Assembly: GCA_013398275.1 (NCBI GenBank)
Contig: VZSE01005034.1
Location: 2,093,602 to 2,157,601, forward strand
DNA length: 64,000 bases
Source: Promerops cafer
Taxonomy: Eukaryota > Chordata > Aves > Passeriformes > Nectariniidae
Direction of reading: 5' to 3'
The translations under genes were made by a program, and so were the position numbers. The notes beneath the pieces are model-generated. The model worked only from the letters and a program-made list of their open reading frames with translations, ran no database searches and was not told the DNA's origin. Shown here one piece after another: positions 10,233 to 21,445 of this stretch; within the stretch, counting starts at the first letter, position 1, and every line of letters starts with the position of its first letter.

Positions 10233-12978
10233 CTTCCAGGTGTGGATTTAGGGCAGTTTTCAGCTTAGGTTCCTCGACACATTTCCAGCATTGTATTCCT
10301 TTGGCAGAATAGGTGGGAAAACACCTCCCTTTGCTGTCTTGGGTCAGGACCTGTTGCCGTGCTGGGTTTCAGTGGATGTGTGCTCGCAGAGCATGTGCAG
10401 CCGGGCGTGCAAAGGCACCTGAGGTTACCTGGTATTGCACAGAGAACCCTGCCAGGGCTGAAAAGGTGGCCTTAAATACTGAAGTGGCAAAGAGGTACTG
10501 AAACTCCCTTTACACATCTGCCCTTTCACATACTAGCCAGCTGTGAAATAAAGTGCTTCAAGGCCTGGCAGAGATGAATAAGCATTATACTGGTGAGCCA
10601 GGTGCAGCAGCTAATAAAGACATTCTGGAGAGATTATGCTAGCTAACAGAAAACCAGAAAAAGAAGCCACTTACCCATCCATTGTGCCAGCTCTGTAGTT
10701 CTGGGCTCACAGGATGTTCCTTCACCCTTAAAGTTATTTGACTTCTAAATTGCAGTAGCCAAACACCTGAGAAGTAAAAGGATTTGGAGGAAATCAAGCT
10801 TCAGTGATGATGTCTTGCATTCACATCAAATATTAATCTACAATTTGGATAACAGATACGTTTAAATTTGTTGGATACTGTGTTCTGCTAATCCCACATA
10901 CAAATAAGTGGCAGTGTAAATGAAGCAGAAGAGTGATTTCGCCTCCAGAGGTGGATGCCAAGGCACAGGTGGATATGCAGACTGGCTGGTGTCTGAACAG
11001 TGCAGTTCAGAGATCATCTGAGGTTATCCTTTGAGGAGGATTAAATTGGGCTGGATAAGGAGTGCCTGGTCTAGACTTACAGTTGACATATGAAAAGGCA
11101 AGAGATCAAAAGGGCTTTCATGCAAAGAGCAGGTCAGTGTGAAAATGGAAGAGACTTTTGCCTGTCAGCACAAGCTCAGGCTCCTACCAACTTGAAATTC
11201 CACCCACTTAAAAGGCATGTTACCCCAAAATGGGAATAAAGAAGCTTGTAGGTACATCAGAATTAAAGCTGTGTGTGGGTTAGAGGAGGAAAAAAGTATG
11301 ATCCATGAGGACACTTTTACTTTAGCTCAGAGAATTTGGCTCCTTCTTGGGACTTGATAACCATGGCAAAGCTCGTGAGCTTCTCTGCAAAGCATTGGTA
11401 CTGCTGTTAGCATCTCTGATATGCTTGCCTCACACTGACTTATTGCAACACATCGAGCATGTAAAGGTTAAGGACTCTGACACGACTTTGACCACTTTTT
11501 CCATGAGGAAAGGATGACAAACTGTGCATGTAATAGATGTCAAGTCATGTTGTTAGAGGACACAGTAAACAATGTTGTTAAATGTGCAGAGACAAATGGG
11601 CTGTGAGGCTGCAAAGCTGAACGAGTAATGTTGGAAAAGTTGAGAAAAGAAAGACGAAACTGGAGAAAGTAAGTGTAAGGGGGAGAATACACTCAGGTCA
11701 GTCTGTGTTTGTGACTCAACAAGGCACTCAGGAACATTAGTCTTGGGGAAAAAGTAATAAGAAAAAAAACAAATTCCAGAACTTGGGAGAAAAAGCAAGT
11801 TCAAGATAAGAAAACAGTGAAAATTAAGGGTATTAAATAGAACACTCCAGAACATGACAGATTTTAAAAGCATTTCGTTTACAGGAATTAGCATTCTAGC
11901 AAAACTAGAAAATGCTGCAGCAGATTACTGCAGTTTTTACAGTGCTTTGACCTTGGAAAGACTGGGTAATTCATAGGTATTAGTATTGTTAACAAGCTAT
12001 TGTGAATTCCTGGCAAGCAAGGCAGGAAAAATTTCTTTTTTGAGGTGCTAATCACACCGGTTAGACAGCTCGTGCTTACTGGAGAACTGACAGATTGCTG
12101 TCTGCTATTGTTTTGAAGGCAGATTTGTGAGATTTTTTTTTTTTTTAAGAATGGCAGCAGAAATTTGAAAAGAATCTATTTATATACAGATTTGCTTTAC
12201 ATGCAACATTGGAGCTGTTACATTTGACTTGTTTTTACTTAAGACACAATTTTGTTGCTATGCCAGTGATAGAGGAGCATACCAGATGGTATGTAGGCCT
12301 TCAGAGAACTTTATGAAGGTTTATAGATCAGTGATATATAATAATGGCCTGAACGCTGAAAGAAGCAAAAGAAAACAAAAATATCAGTTTAAAATTACTA
12401 ATTTGGAAATTGATGCAAATTGAATTTGCATTGTTCTAGGTAGAAGGAAATTCAGTTTTAGGAGTTTGGTAATAGGAGTTAAAACCTGGTGAGATACAAA
12501 GAGTCACATTCTGTGTTGCATTTTACAAATTGGCGAGGCAGTAAAACTTGTTCACTAGTAAATAATCAGCCAAGACAAAATGTGTCTACAGCTATTCCTG
12601 ACAAGTCTCTGTTGTTTCAACTGTTGTTCCTTAGATTTGTGCCCTTTTTGTGCCCTATCACTTCAAGCAACTTGGTATTAAGGGAAGGTCTACCTCAGCT
12701 ACCTCATGAGAACCCACTGAAGTTGTGCTGTAGTGTAAAATCAGCAGGGTCTGTGACAGGTAAAGCCTTACAGCACTTCTGTTGTGGCTTGCTCCCAAAT
12801 ACTGTATAGGATTGGTGGAAAGTGTTTCTGATTTGTTATAGATTGTGAGCAGCAGGACCGGTTGTTAAATGCTGGTGGGTTTGTACCTAATTCTAAATAA
12901 TAATAATAAAAAAAGCCTAACAAAAATTTTAAAATCTATTAAAATGCTAAAACTAATTCAGCTGCCACTGAAAAAACT
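10233..12978. other. Intergenic sequence, no gene recognised
   Basis: AT-rich single-copy-looking DNA upstream of SMARCAD1. The open frame at 11553-11894 (minus, 113 codons) is low-complexity, Phe/Ser-rich and unlike any family I know. A 12-base poly-T lies near 12134. Nothing further can be supported. Confidence 0.6.
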
Positions 12979-13003
12979 ACAAGAGTTGTATGTAGCACAT
13001 GAT

Positions 13004-13017
13004 GTTGCCGTAGCAAC
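13004..13017. promoter_or_regulatory. RFX X-box-like palindrome, copy 1
   Basis: GTTGCCGTAGCAAC matches the RFX dimer consensus (GTTNCC AT GGNAAC type) in both half sites, with a GT centre instead of AT. RFX factors bind such sites in ciliary and sensory-cell genes. It sits 25 bases into the first copy of the tandem duplication. Confidence 0.5.
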
Positions 13018-13272
13018 CTCGCCATACCTAAATATATGAATATGCAAACTGTTTTGTTGTGTGAGCTGCACAGTGATGGCAGAGTAAGGCCTCAGGTGGG
13101 AACTGTCTCATCTCTCTTACCCAAGGGTTTTTTTTTCCTTTTTACTGTCCACTGCATAGACTGATTTTTTTTTTTCTACTCAGCAAACAATAAAAAAGAA
13201 CACTCCTTGGGAAAGAATAAGAGAATAAGACTGGTTTTGTAGTATGNGCGACAAGAGTTGTATGTAGCACAT

Positions 13273-13286
13273 GTTGCCATAGCAAC
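13273..13286. promoter_or_regulatory. RFX X-box-like palindrome, copy 2
   Basis: GTTGCCATAGCAAC is a near-ideal RFX X-box, with two 6-base half sites around an AT centre. The G-to-A change relative to copy 1 improves the consensus. It is the same position in the second duplicate unit, so the two sites are about 269 bases apart. Confidence 0.58.
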
Positions 13287-13716
13287 CTCACCATACCTAA
13301 ATATATGAATATCCAAACTGTTTTGTTGTGTGAGCTGCACAGTGATGGCAGAGTAAGGCCTCAGGTGGGAACTGTCTCATCTCTCTTACCCAAGGGTTTT
13401 TTTTTCCTTTTTACTGTCCACTGCATAGACTGATTTTTTTTTTTCTACTCAGCAAACAATAAAAAAGAACACTCCTTGGGAAAGAATAAGAGAATAAGAC
13501 TGGTTTTGTAGTATGACAGGTTTTATATTGGTATTACTTATATAAAGTATTTTTTTTTGTGTGTATGAAGATACTTTAAAACTGTCTGTTGTGACTCATG
13601 TTTTCTAGGAACATGAACCATTCCAGAACATTTCTGCTTTTTCTTTTTTTTTCCTCACCTGAGGTTATTTGAGGTAATTTATTTCCAGTACTGTTATTTC
13701 AATATTGAGCTTATGG

Positions 13717-13783
13717 GATATATGTATGTGTATATATGTATACACACATATATACATATATATATGTGTGTATAAACATAAAT
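13717..13783. repeat. TA/TG/CA microsatellite, partly palindromic
   Basis: Imperfect alternating purine-pyrimidine tract of TATG, TACA and TATATG units. The left half is largely complementary to the right half, so it could extrude as a cruciform or adopt Z-DNA. It is expected to be length-polymorphic. Confidence 0.85.
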
Positions 13784-16089
13784 ATGTTGTTTTACTTCTT
13801 AAAAAGTAAACACATTTTAGTCTATTTTTCTCTATTTCTCTGAAGCAGTTAGTTGCTCTTTTTTGAGTTTTTATAGATTTGATTAAGAAACAGAGAGAGA
13901 AAAACTTGAGTGTAGAATTTCAGACATTGTGCTTGCTACCCATTTCATTCATTTGGGCAAATGCTCTCTCAGAAATCGAGCTAACCATAATCAAAAGTCT
14001 AGCTAGCTCTCAAAAGGCTGTGACTTGTCAGAAACCATGCATCCATGATACTTCTGCTGGGGTTTTTTGTTTTAACTTTCAGGTGAATATTATTTAAAAG
14101 CACCTGCTGAATTGTGGATAAATCTGCCTAAGGCTAGAACACTGGTTTCATTGGGACAATCGTGGAGTTTCCCATTTCATTCTGCTCCCACGGCACATCA
14201 CCCATGTAGAGTTCACCACAGGACTGCAGGCTATCTTTAGATCCTTTAATCCATTCATGATAGCATGTGGATCATCATCTACTGCCCAATTTGTCATCCC
14301 TCAGCACCCCTGATTTAATGCCATCCTACATATCCTGAGCACTTAGAATCTGCATTGAGTCAGAAAATTATTCTAGAAAGGAAAGCAGTAGCTGCTGTTT
14401 ATTTAATACATAAGGAGTTAAGAACACTTGAAAAAACACAGCTTCATCAGAATCAGTTTTGCCTGAAATGCTGAATATATGACCTTTGGAACAAAAAGAA
14501 GTGTCAGACCTGTATGAACATGCATCATCATCAAGGATTTTGGTTTGTCACCTGCTGCTGAGACCTCCCACACTGTTTGAAAATCACAGACAAATCACTT
14601 TTTTTGCGTCAAGGAACCATTTTGAGAGGAGCATAACCTCAAAAGTGCAGGCCAAAAGGTGTTTTAGCTCTCCTGAATCAATTGAAATTATTGAAATATT
14701 AATATCAATTGAATATTGAAATACATTCCCAGGGTGTGCTTCCATACTTACTTTTTGGCTTACTTCTATCAGGCTACCCTGCTGTAACTCTTCTACACTG
14801 TTGCGTTTTTGACATTTCTTAGTACAGAAATTGACAGAGTCAAAATGAACAGGAAGTTCAAGTGCTTTGGCCCAGCATTCATATAACTGTCCCCATAATT
14901 CACCAAAACAATGTCATGGGGCTTGCATAAAAAAATCGACAGGAGCAAATACATATTTGCACCAAACATTTTTACAGGGTTTTGTTTTGTTTTCAAATTG
15001 TATTTATATAACCTGATCCAGCTATTTTTCCCTGGCTACTTCTGAGAAAGAGAAAGGCTGAACTGGACTTCTGAAAGAGTATCTTTCAAGAACAGAATTT
15101 GGCCTTAAGCAAATAAAATTTGTTCACTAGCACGTTATTAGTGCATAAGCACCAGCAGAGTTCTGTCAAGTACTGTTCTGAATCTCAAAGGAACTGAAGC
15201 AAGGCATATACACTCTTTCATTTCATATATTTAGGTGTTATTTTATACTGCTTTCTGTTTTATTCATGCTTTTTAATTATAAACCGTCATTTTACTGCAA
15301 ATATAGAGTGCTAAAAGAATCCATGCCTGAACTGGTTAAAAAAATCATCTGATTCTAACAATACACAGACCAGCTATTTTTCTAAGAGGGAAAACTCAAA
15401 CCATCTTTTGAGCTGTTTTTATATTTTCTTCATGTTTCTTTATAACCTACTATAATTTGTTACTTCAGATCTTGATGTTTAAAAGCTGGAGTAATGGTTT
15501 TTGTAAACACACACAGAAAAAGATTAAGGACAGGTACACTTCCACTCCTAGGATCAGAGTTCCTTCCTTCATTTCTGTTTCTGTAATCGGAACAAATGCA
15601 CTTTGCTTCATTTTATTTTGCATTCAAGGAAGATAAGCTTCATTGGTAAAAAAAAAATAAATACCTCGATATTAGAGAAATACTTTTAACTTCTCGTTTC
15701 TAAACTTGAAAATCTCATTAAGAAGCTCTCTTTAAAGCTTTGGAACTTAGGTCACACAGATAAACTGGGATTTACATGACATATTTTAACTGCTATTTAA
15801 TTCAACGCTGTCATATTATAATAAACTTGGCAAGAAAGGATTACTGTTACTAGGCTGCATTTAACTATTTGCATGCAGTAAAAGCCTCACACATTTGGGG
15901 AAAGGATGACAATTTCCTGTTCTAACTCTGTAGCGAGATTTTATATTTACTTTAAAGTGAGAGATTATTTTCAGGGCTGTGACACAACCAAGCTTGAAAC
16001 GCTTTTAATGAGAGAGAACTATTATGCCAATAAAATGCCAAGAAGCTATAATCATTTAATGCACACCCACACCCTCGCCCCACACACAC
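13784..16089. other. Intergenic sequence, no gene recognised
   Basis: AT-rich DNA with no recognisable coding exon or CR1 copy. Short A and T tracts and a CA-rich stretch just before 16090 are the only simple-sequence features. Some of the sequence left of 16090 may belong to the degraded LINE that follows, but I cannot read it. Confidence 0.55.
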
Positions 16090-17275
16090 ACCTAGGGAGC
16101 AGCAGCCAGCATGGATTTGTGAAAGTGTGCAATGTCAAACTGATTCAGCTTGTTTTGAAGCAGAGCAGGAAGGTTCATGAATATGGAGAAAACAGCAAAT
16201 GTTATCTATGTTGATTTCAGTAAGGCTTTTGGCAGTGTGTCATTATGACAGATCCAAGACTTGGGGTATCCTATGGCATTCCCATTAGCCACAGAAACAC
16301 AATCGAGATCAAACTCCAGAACTGATTAATGGCCCAATAGTGAGTAGTCATTATAGAAGAATTTATCTTATGGGGGGATGTTCGTGTGGCTTTTGTCCAA
16401 TTCTTGTATTTACAATCCAGATCACAAGATGCAAACTGCAGATGTCACCAAACTGAGACAGGACTGGAAGCATGCTGGAAGTCCTGCACTGAAATTAAGA
16501 TTAAAATTCAAAGTGATCTTGCAAATTAAAGAAATTGTTAGAAAATAATCATGTATTACTCAATAGTAAAAATCACTGTTCCATATAGGATCAAAAAGGA
16601 AATAAATAGAGTGGCATAAATACAGATAAAACAGATGAGGAAAAAAATAGCCTACATAACCATTCTTCTGGAGAAGCAGAACTGGGAGTGGTAAAAGGTC
16701 ACACCACTATGAAAAATGGAAATGCCATGTTTGGTTGTACTAAAACTGTACATCCCCAAGACTGTTGTTTTCTTTGAGCAGGACTGTTATGGTGCACAGT
16801 AAGGCAAGAACATTGTGTCCAGTTTGGGACACAGTTTGGGACGTACAGCTTGTTTTATTGTGGCTGAATTGGAGATGGTTCAGAAACAACTTCTATTTAT
16901 TCTCATTTCTTGAGATCATGGCCTTTAAGGAAAAGTTTAATAAATGAGACGTGCTGAATATAAAGCAGAGAATACCAAGGAGAACATGTCTGCAAGTGCA
17001 CATAAAAACACCGCAAGAGGTAGACAAACATCTGTCTCCTATTTTCACGAGAAGCAGAACATGTAGAGATGGCATTAGGCTTAAGAAATTCTGTCAAACC
17101 ATAGAGGTAATTAAACACTGGAGTATAACATCTGGTGAGATTGTGAATTCATCATCATTAGAAACTTTCAAGAACCAGTTAGGCAAACATCTGTCAAAGC
17201 TGACACAGTTATAGTTGATCCTGCCTTCAGGCAGAGAAAGAACTGGATGATCTCCTGCTGCCTCTTCCAACGACA
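16090..17275 (+). mobile_element. Old CR1/L3-clade LINE fragment with reverse-transcriptase remnant
   Basis: Three separated pieces of a LINE ORF2 can be read on the plus strand. SQHGFVK at about 16104-16124 matches the QHGF block of CR1-type reverse transcriptases. ANVIYVDFSKAFGSV at 16195-16239 is the catalytic-region block in which the first essential Asp occurs. KHW...SSSLETFKNQLGKHL near 17120-17195 is the usual C-terminal end. The last is followed by a 3'UTR-like stretch ending in CTCCTGCTGCCTCTTCCAAC (17251-17270). The first two blocks are in different frames and stops intervene, so the copy is long dead. It is more diverged than the other CR1 pieces and points to an older insertion. 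Confidence 0.82.
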
Positions 17276-17599
17276 TTTTAAAAATTATTATTTCTCTCTC
17301 TTTCTCTGTTTCCTTAGTCTGCTTTTCCCAGCTCCCTAATCTGTCTTCTTGCACCCAGTTTCAACAAGAACAACTTGGGACAACTCAGAAAGTCATGCAG
17401 ACCTCATGGAAGCTTTCCTTAGTTAACCCTTTTAATTAATTTTTATCGTATGAGACAGAAATATCACATGAACAAACCCATGCAGTTGATTTTAACACAT
17501 TACAGTTTCCTTTGGGCAATATGTACATATGTCAAATGAGAAAAAAAAGTGTTTGAGTCTATTTACAATATGGGTTGTAATGAGACAACCCATAAGGTA

Positions 17600-17677
17600 A
17601 GGTAAGAACAAAAAGAGGGAGGAGGTAAATGCTTCTTTTAAGGTAAGAACAGAAAGAGGGAAGAGGCAAATGCTGAA
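17600..17677. repeat. Two-copy 41-bp tandem repeat
   Basis: AGGTAAGAACA-AAAGAGGGA begins at 17600 and recurs at 17641, with a handful of mismatches (GAGG versus AAGAGG, GTAAATG versus GCAAATG). The unit is purine-rich. It is a small local duplication with no evident function. Confidence 0.8.
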
Positions 17678-18996
17678 TGAAGGACTGGATCTCAAGCTAT
17701 GATGAACCAACCTACAGGCTCTAGAGATAGATGCTACTGCCTCTAGCTACGTGCTGCTTCTGCCCCCATGGTCTCTGCCCCTCTGTAGCTCAGGGACAAA
17801 AGGCAAGACAGGCCGTGGCTGCATGGACGGACTTCCCAGCCTCTGGCAGTGACTGCAGCTGTTGCTGAGCTCAGGGATCCACTGGTCTGCCAAGGGCTGG
17901 GGCTGGCAGGGGTTCTCTTATCCCTGCTGCCAACCACACTTGGTGATGAACATCAAAAAGACAGACAGACAACCATGGCCAGCATGGAAATGGGCAACAA
18001 AGATTCTCCTCCTGCAATCCCAGCAAAGCCAAGAGCAGAACACAGAGATCACCCAGCCAATGCATCTCCGGCCTCAGAGGTGGGGAAAACAAGTTGATAA
18101 GCAGTCCATAAAGCATTTATCAACCAATGGAAATGACCCCATATAAAAACCACGTTGTCCCTGGTTTGTTCCCATACAACATGCTTTTAGAAGGTCCCTT
18201 ATTTCACCTTGAGAGCCAGCACAAGAGGAGCTTGGCATCCTCAATACATCCTCATACACGAAATTAATCTCTTGAGTTTTTTCCATTTCTAACTGATTAT
18301 ATTTGCTTCTTTTTGAAGGTCAGGGCAAGGGGAATAGTTAATAAGGGTTTCTGAAGACTTGCTTCACATTTTAAGGCTTTGTTGACATTTTCAATTAAAA
18401 CAGAATAGACCTTTTGGGATGAAAACAAATGTGCCTCTTAATTGGCATGGTACATTAAGCACAAATAAACACAATATATATTGCCTGCACAGCATAAGCT
18501 ATTTACTAAGTATTCCCTAGCAAGTACTGTGGTGCCTTATTTTCTAACCTTCTGGTATGCTGACAGCTCAGTTTTCAAATACTCGTGAAGTCATTAACGT
18601 TTTTGCCTCTTCTGTCTGAGCTTTACAAACAAATTATTTTAAAGTACATTCTCTCCTTTAAAAAAATCAAGAATAATAAAAGACATATTCTTAGGCCTCT
18701 CTCTTTTCTGGGACTATTTGGTTAAACAATCTAATTCTGGCAGAATTTTTTACCAGAGCGAGGCAGCTCCATTGTCTCTGCATGTCACAAGTTCAATTAC
18801 TGCTCCATTGATGTCTTGAGTACCACTCAAGAATCCTCTCGCCACTTCTATCAATAGCAAAGAATGACTCGTGTGCTAAATAATGGCCCACTACCGATTT
18901 TCATTTTGGGCAGAAACCTCCTCGTCAGGCTCCTAAGGCAGGAGAGCAGTGTCAGGGATGTTGCTGATTTAGGAACCAGAGCAAGCTCGTTCTCCT
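17678..18996. other. Intergenic sequence, no gene recognised
   Basis: A moderately GC-rich patch (about 17740-17930) generates overlapping open frames on both strands without any homology that I recognise. The rest is AT-rich and featureless by eye. Confidence 0.5.
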
Positions 18997-19013
18997 GGCC
19001 ACCAGGGGGAGAG
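18997..19013 (+). promoter_or_regulatory. Strong CTCF-type motif
   Basis: GGCCACCAGGGGGAGAG matches the CTCF core (CCACNAGGGGGCGC) at nearly every informative position; the usual C of GGGGGCGC is A here. The orientation is plus. A TATAAAAG sequence follows at 19030-19037. No other site of this quality was noticed in the window, so this is a candidate boundary or loop anchor between SMARCAD1 and the desert to the right. Confidence 0.6.
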
Positions 19014-20009
19014 AGCTGCCGCCGACTTTATAAAAGTGCTCAAAATCAACTTAAGGATGCAACATTTTTTGCTTACTGAGGCTTTTTCAGAGATTTAGGT
19101 CCAGCAGTTGTCTTACTGAATTATTTATGAGAACATGATTAATTTAAAGTTTTTTCTAAACTACTGTGAACACCATAATGTAACACAATTTTACTTAATT
19201 AACAAATGTAAAATAGTTATTATATGGATTATGTTCTCCCCTTCTGTTAATGTTGCATGCTACTGTATTTTAAATCTAATCCTGTTATTTCTAATGGGGC
19301 TCATTGCCTAGTAAGGTACAACTTAGCATAAGTACAGAAAAATACTGCCCTAAGTGAAAGGAACGAATCTGTTCAAACCAGGGTGACATGGGGTGACACA
19401 TACTCACCCCTTGGCCTAGTATAAACTCTGAATAAGAATAGAAAAGTAAAGAAAAAGAAAGATAACGCATTTAGATGTTGACTTGGTACTCAAGGAGAGT
19501 AATGTCCATTCGAATTACCTTCGGAATGTAAGGAAAGAAGTTTAGGGGTGTTGCATCTTGTTGGAACAACTAATAAAAATATATTGGAGATTAAAGGATA
19601 ATGCAAGTCCTTCATGTAGTTACTTTTATGCATACTGTATCTTGCATCTCTCCTTCTGAGCAGGTATTCAGCATGATTCCCTCAAATATCTTCTAATATT
19701 GTTTTTTTTTCACATGTTTGCATTCATTGTGGCAGAAAAACCCACAGAAAATAGGATTTATGTCACAAAAGCAATTTCCATGAAGGAGCTGTTTACAATA
19801 GAGGTCGACGTTTTAAGTGGCAGCTGACCAGATTTAAGAGTAGCCATGAATTTTTAACCACAATTAGAACAAAAGCTGACTACAGCTTGCGGTCAGGCAC
19901 ACGAACTTAGGGTCAGGACGAGTTTTTGGGTGGTGTATAGGTAGCCTTCAGCCCTACTAACCAAAAAGGCAGAAGTGATGCAACAGCTAGTGTCCACTAG
20001 ATGCCAGGC

Positions 20010-20095
20010 TTCCTTTGCGGAGCAGAGCGCTGGCTCGGGCTCTCCGAATGCTTTATCCCGATGGCCTCCGAGGTCCCCTTCTCTCCGGTGCTGTG
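20010..20095. promoter_or_regulatory. Short CpG-rich patch in AT-rich DNA
   Basis: About eight CpG dinucleotides in some 85 bases (GCGGAGCAGAGCGC..., CTCCGAATG, TCCGGTG), in surroundings where CpG is rare. It is preceded at about 19800-19925 by GTCGACG and two GGTCA half sites. Retained CpG usually means either an unmethylated regulatory element or recent sequence. No exon is evident. This is a candidate conserved element only. Confidence 0.35.
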
Positions 20096-20863
20096 GGCAG
20101 AAGCTTTAATGTTTAGCACCAAATCCTGGTCCAGTTCAGGCTGCCTCCGGTTTTATCACTGTTATGCCTCAAAAATTTTCAAGAGAGGTGAAAGGCTTTC
20201 CAGAAGGACTAAAAATAGGAGTTGTCACTAAGAAGAATTGAGTTTTCTGAGTCCCTCCTTTTTGCACAAGCAGAAAGCTCCCAGTGAAGAGAATGGGATG
20301 AGTTCTGTGATTGACATACTCAATCTGCAAACAAACCTAGCTGAACAGTGGCAAGGAAGAATGCTGGCTGCCTCCTGTGCTCCTGCTGCCATCATCAACA
20401 GGTAGGTGACCTCCAACCTCTGGCTATCATCAAATAAGCCAGGCAGCAGCTCAAAATATTGACTTAAAACTACATTGGGGCAATATTTGCTTTCTGATTA
20501 TCTTGCTTCTGTAGCTGAGGGAGGCTTCCAGAGTGCAAGCATCCCTCTGTATGGGGGGAGAGGGGGATGGCCAGCCAGTAGCTCTCCATCAGTACCTGGG
20601 GCAGGGCATGCTCCATCACTCATGATGGACCAGCCAGAGCAGCAGCAGGACTGCACACTCCTCCAGGAGGTCAACAGCTGTTGGCAGTGCTGCCCCCACA
20701 CACTGGCACAAATCCTGGCTTTTCTGTTGGGATTTGGGTTACCTCTAAGAAAATGGCAGGGCTGTTGGAAGCCCTGGTTCCAGTTTCTGAAGACATCGAA
20801 GTTGTGTGGTGCTTGTGGTCTTACTAAATAGAATGGTCTTAGTAAATTCTAATTCATCTTTAG

Positions 20864-21445
20864 AATTACAGAGTCATTTAGGTTGGAAAAGATTTTTAAG
20901 ACCTTTGAGTCCAACCATTAACCCAGCACTGCCATATCCACCACTAAACCATGCCCACAGGTGCCACATCTACATGGCTTTTAAATAGCTCCAGGCATGG
21001 TGACTCCAACACTTTCTATTATATAGGCAGCCTATTCCTATTCTTCACAGCCCTTTCTGTTAAGTTTTTTTTCCTAATATCCAATCTAAACCTCCCCTGG
21101 TACAACTTGAGGCCATTTCCTCTTGTCCTATTGCTTGTTACTTAGGACAAGATACCAACCCCCACCTGGCTCCAGCCTCCTCTCAAGCAGTTGTGGAGAG
21201 TGATGAGGTCTCCCCTGAGCCTCCTTTTCTCCAGGCTGAACACCCCCAGCTCCCTCAGCCACTCCTCACAATACTTGTGCGCCAGACCCTTCCCCAGCTC
21301 CACTGCCCTTCTCTGGACAGGCTCCAGCCCCTCAATGTCTTTCTTGCAGTGGGGAGCCCAGAACTGAACACGGGATTTGAGGTGCAGCCCTGCCAGTGCT
21401 GAGTACAGGGGGATGATTCCTTCTCTAGTCCTGCTGGTCACACAG
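20864..21445 (-). mobile_element. CR1 LINE, 3' fragment with ORF2 C-terminus, minus orientation
   Basis: The minus strand at 21142-21441 reads as the C-terminal part of CR1 ORF2, with ELGVFSLEKRRLRGDLI and GGWSQVGVGILS recognisable and LEPVQRRA upstream. It is followed toward 20864 by the CR1 3' tail (reverse complement of GTCATTTAGGTTGGAAAAGA). The copy is 5'-truncated at about 21445, so it encodes at most an inactive C-terminal fragment. Its orientation matches the CR1 at 9411-10232. Confidence 0.95.

Larger units (their letters stand above)
12979..13515. repeat. Tandem duplication, period 272 bp, with an N at the junction
   Basis: Copy 1 is 12979-13246 and copy 2 is 13251-13515, separated by a four-base junction containing the only ambiguous base in the window (N at 13247). 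The copies differ by three substitutions and one 3-base indel, all within the first 60 bases; the remaining roughly 200 bases look identical. Each copy carries an RFX-type X-box near its left end and the same pair of T-tracts. The adjacent N suggests an assembly join, so this may be two alleles placed in tandem rather than a genomic duplication. Confidence 0.95.
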
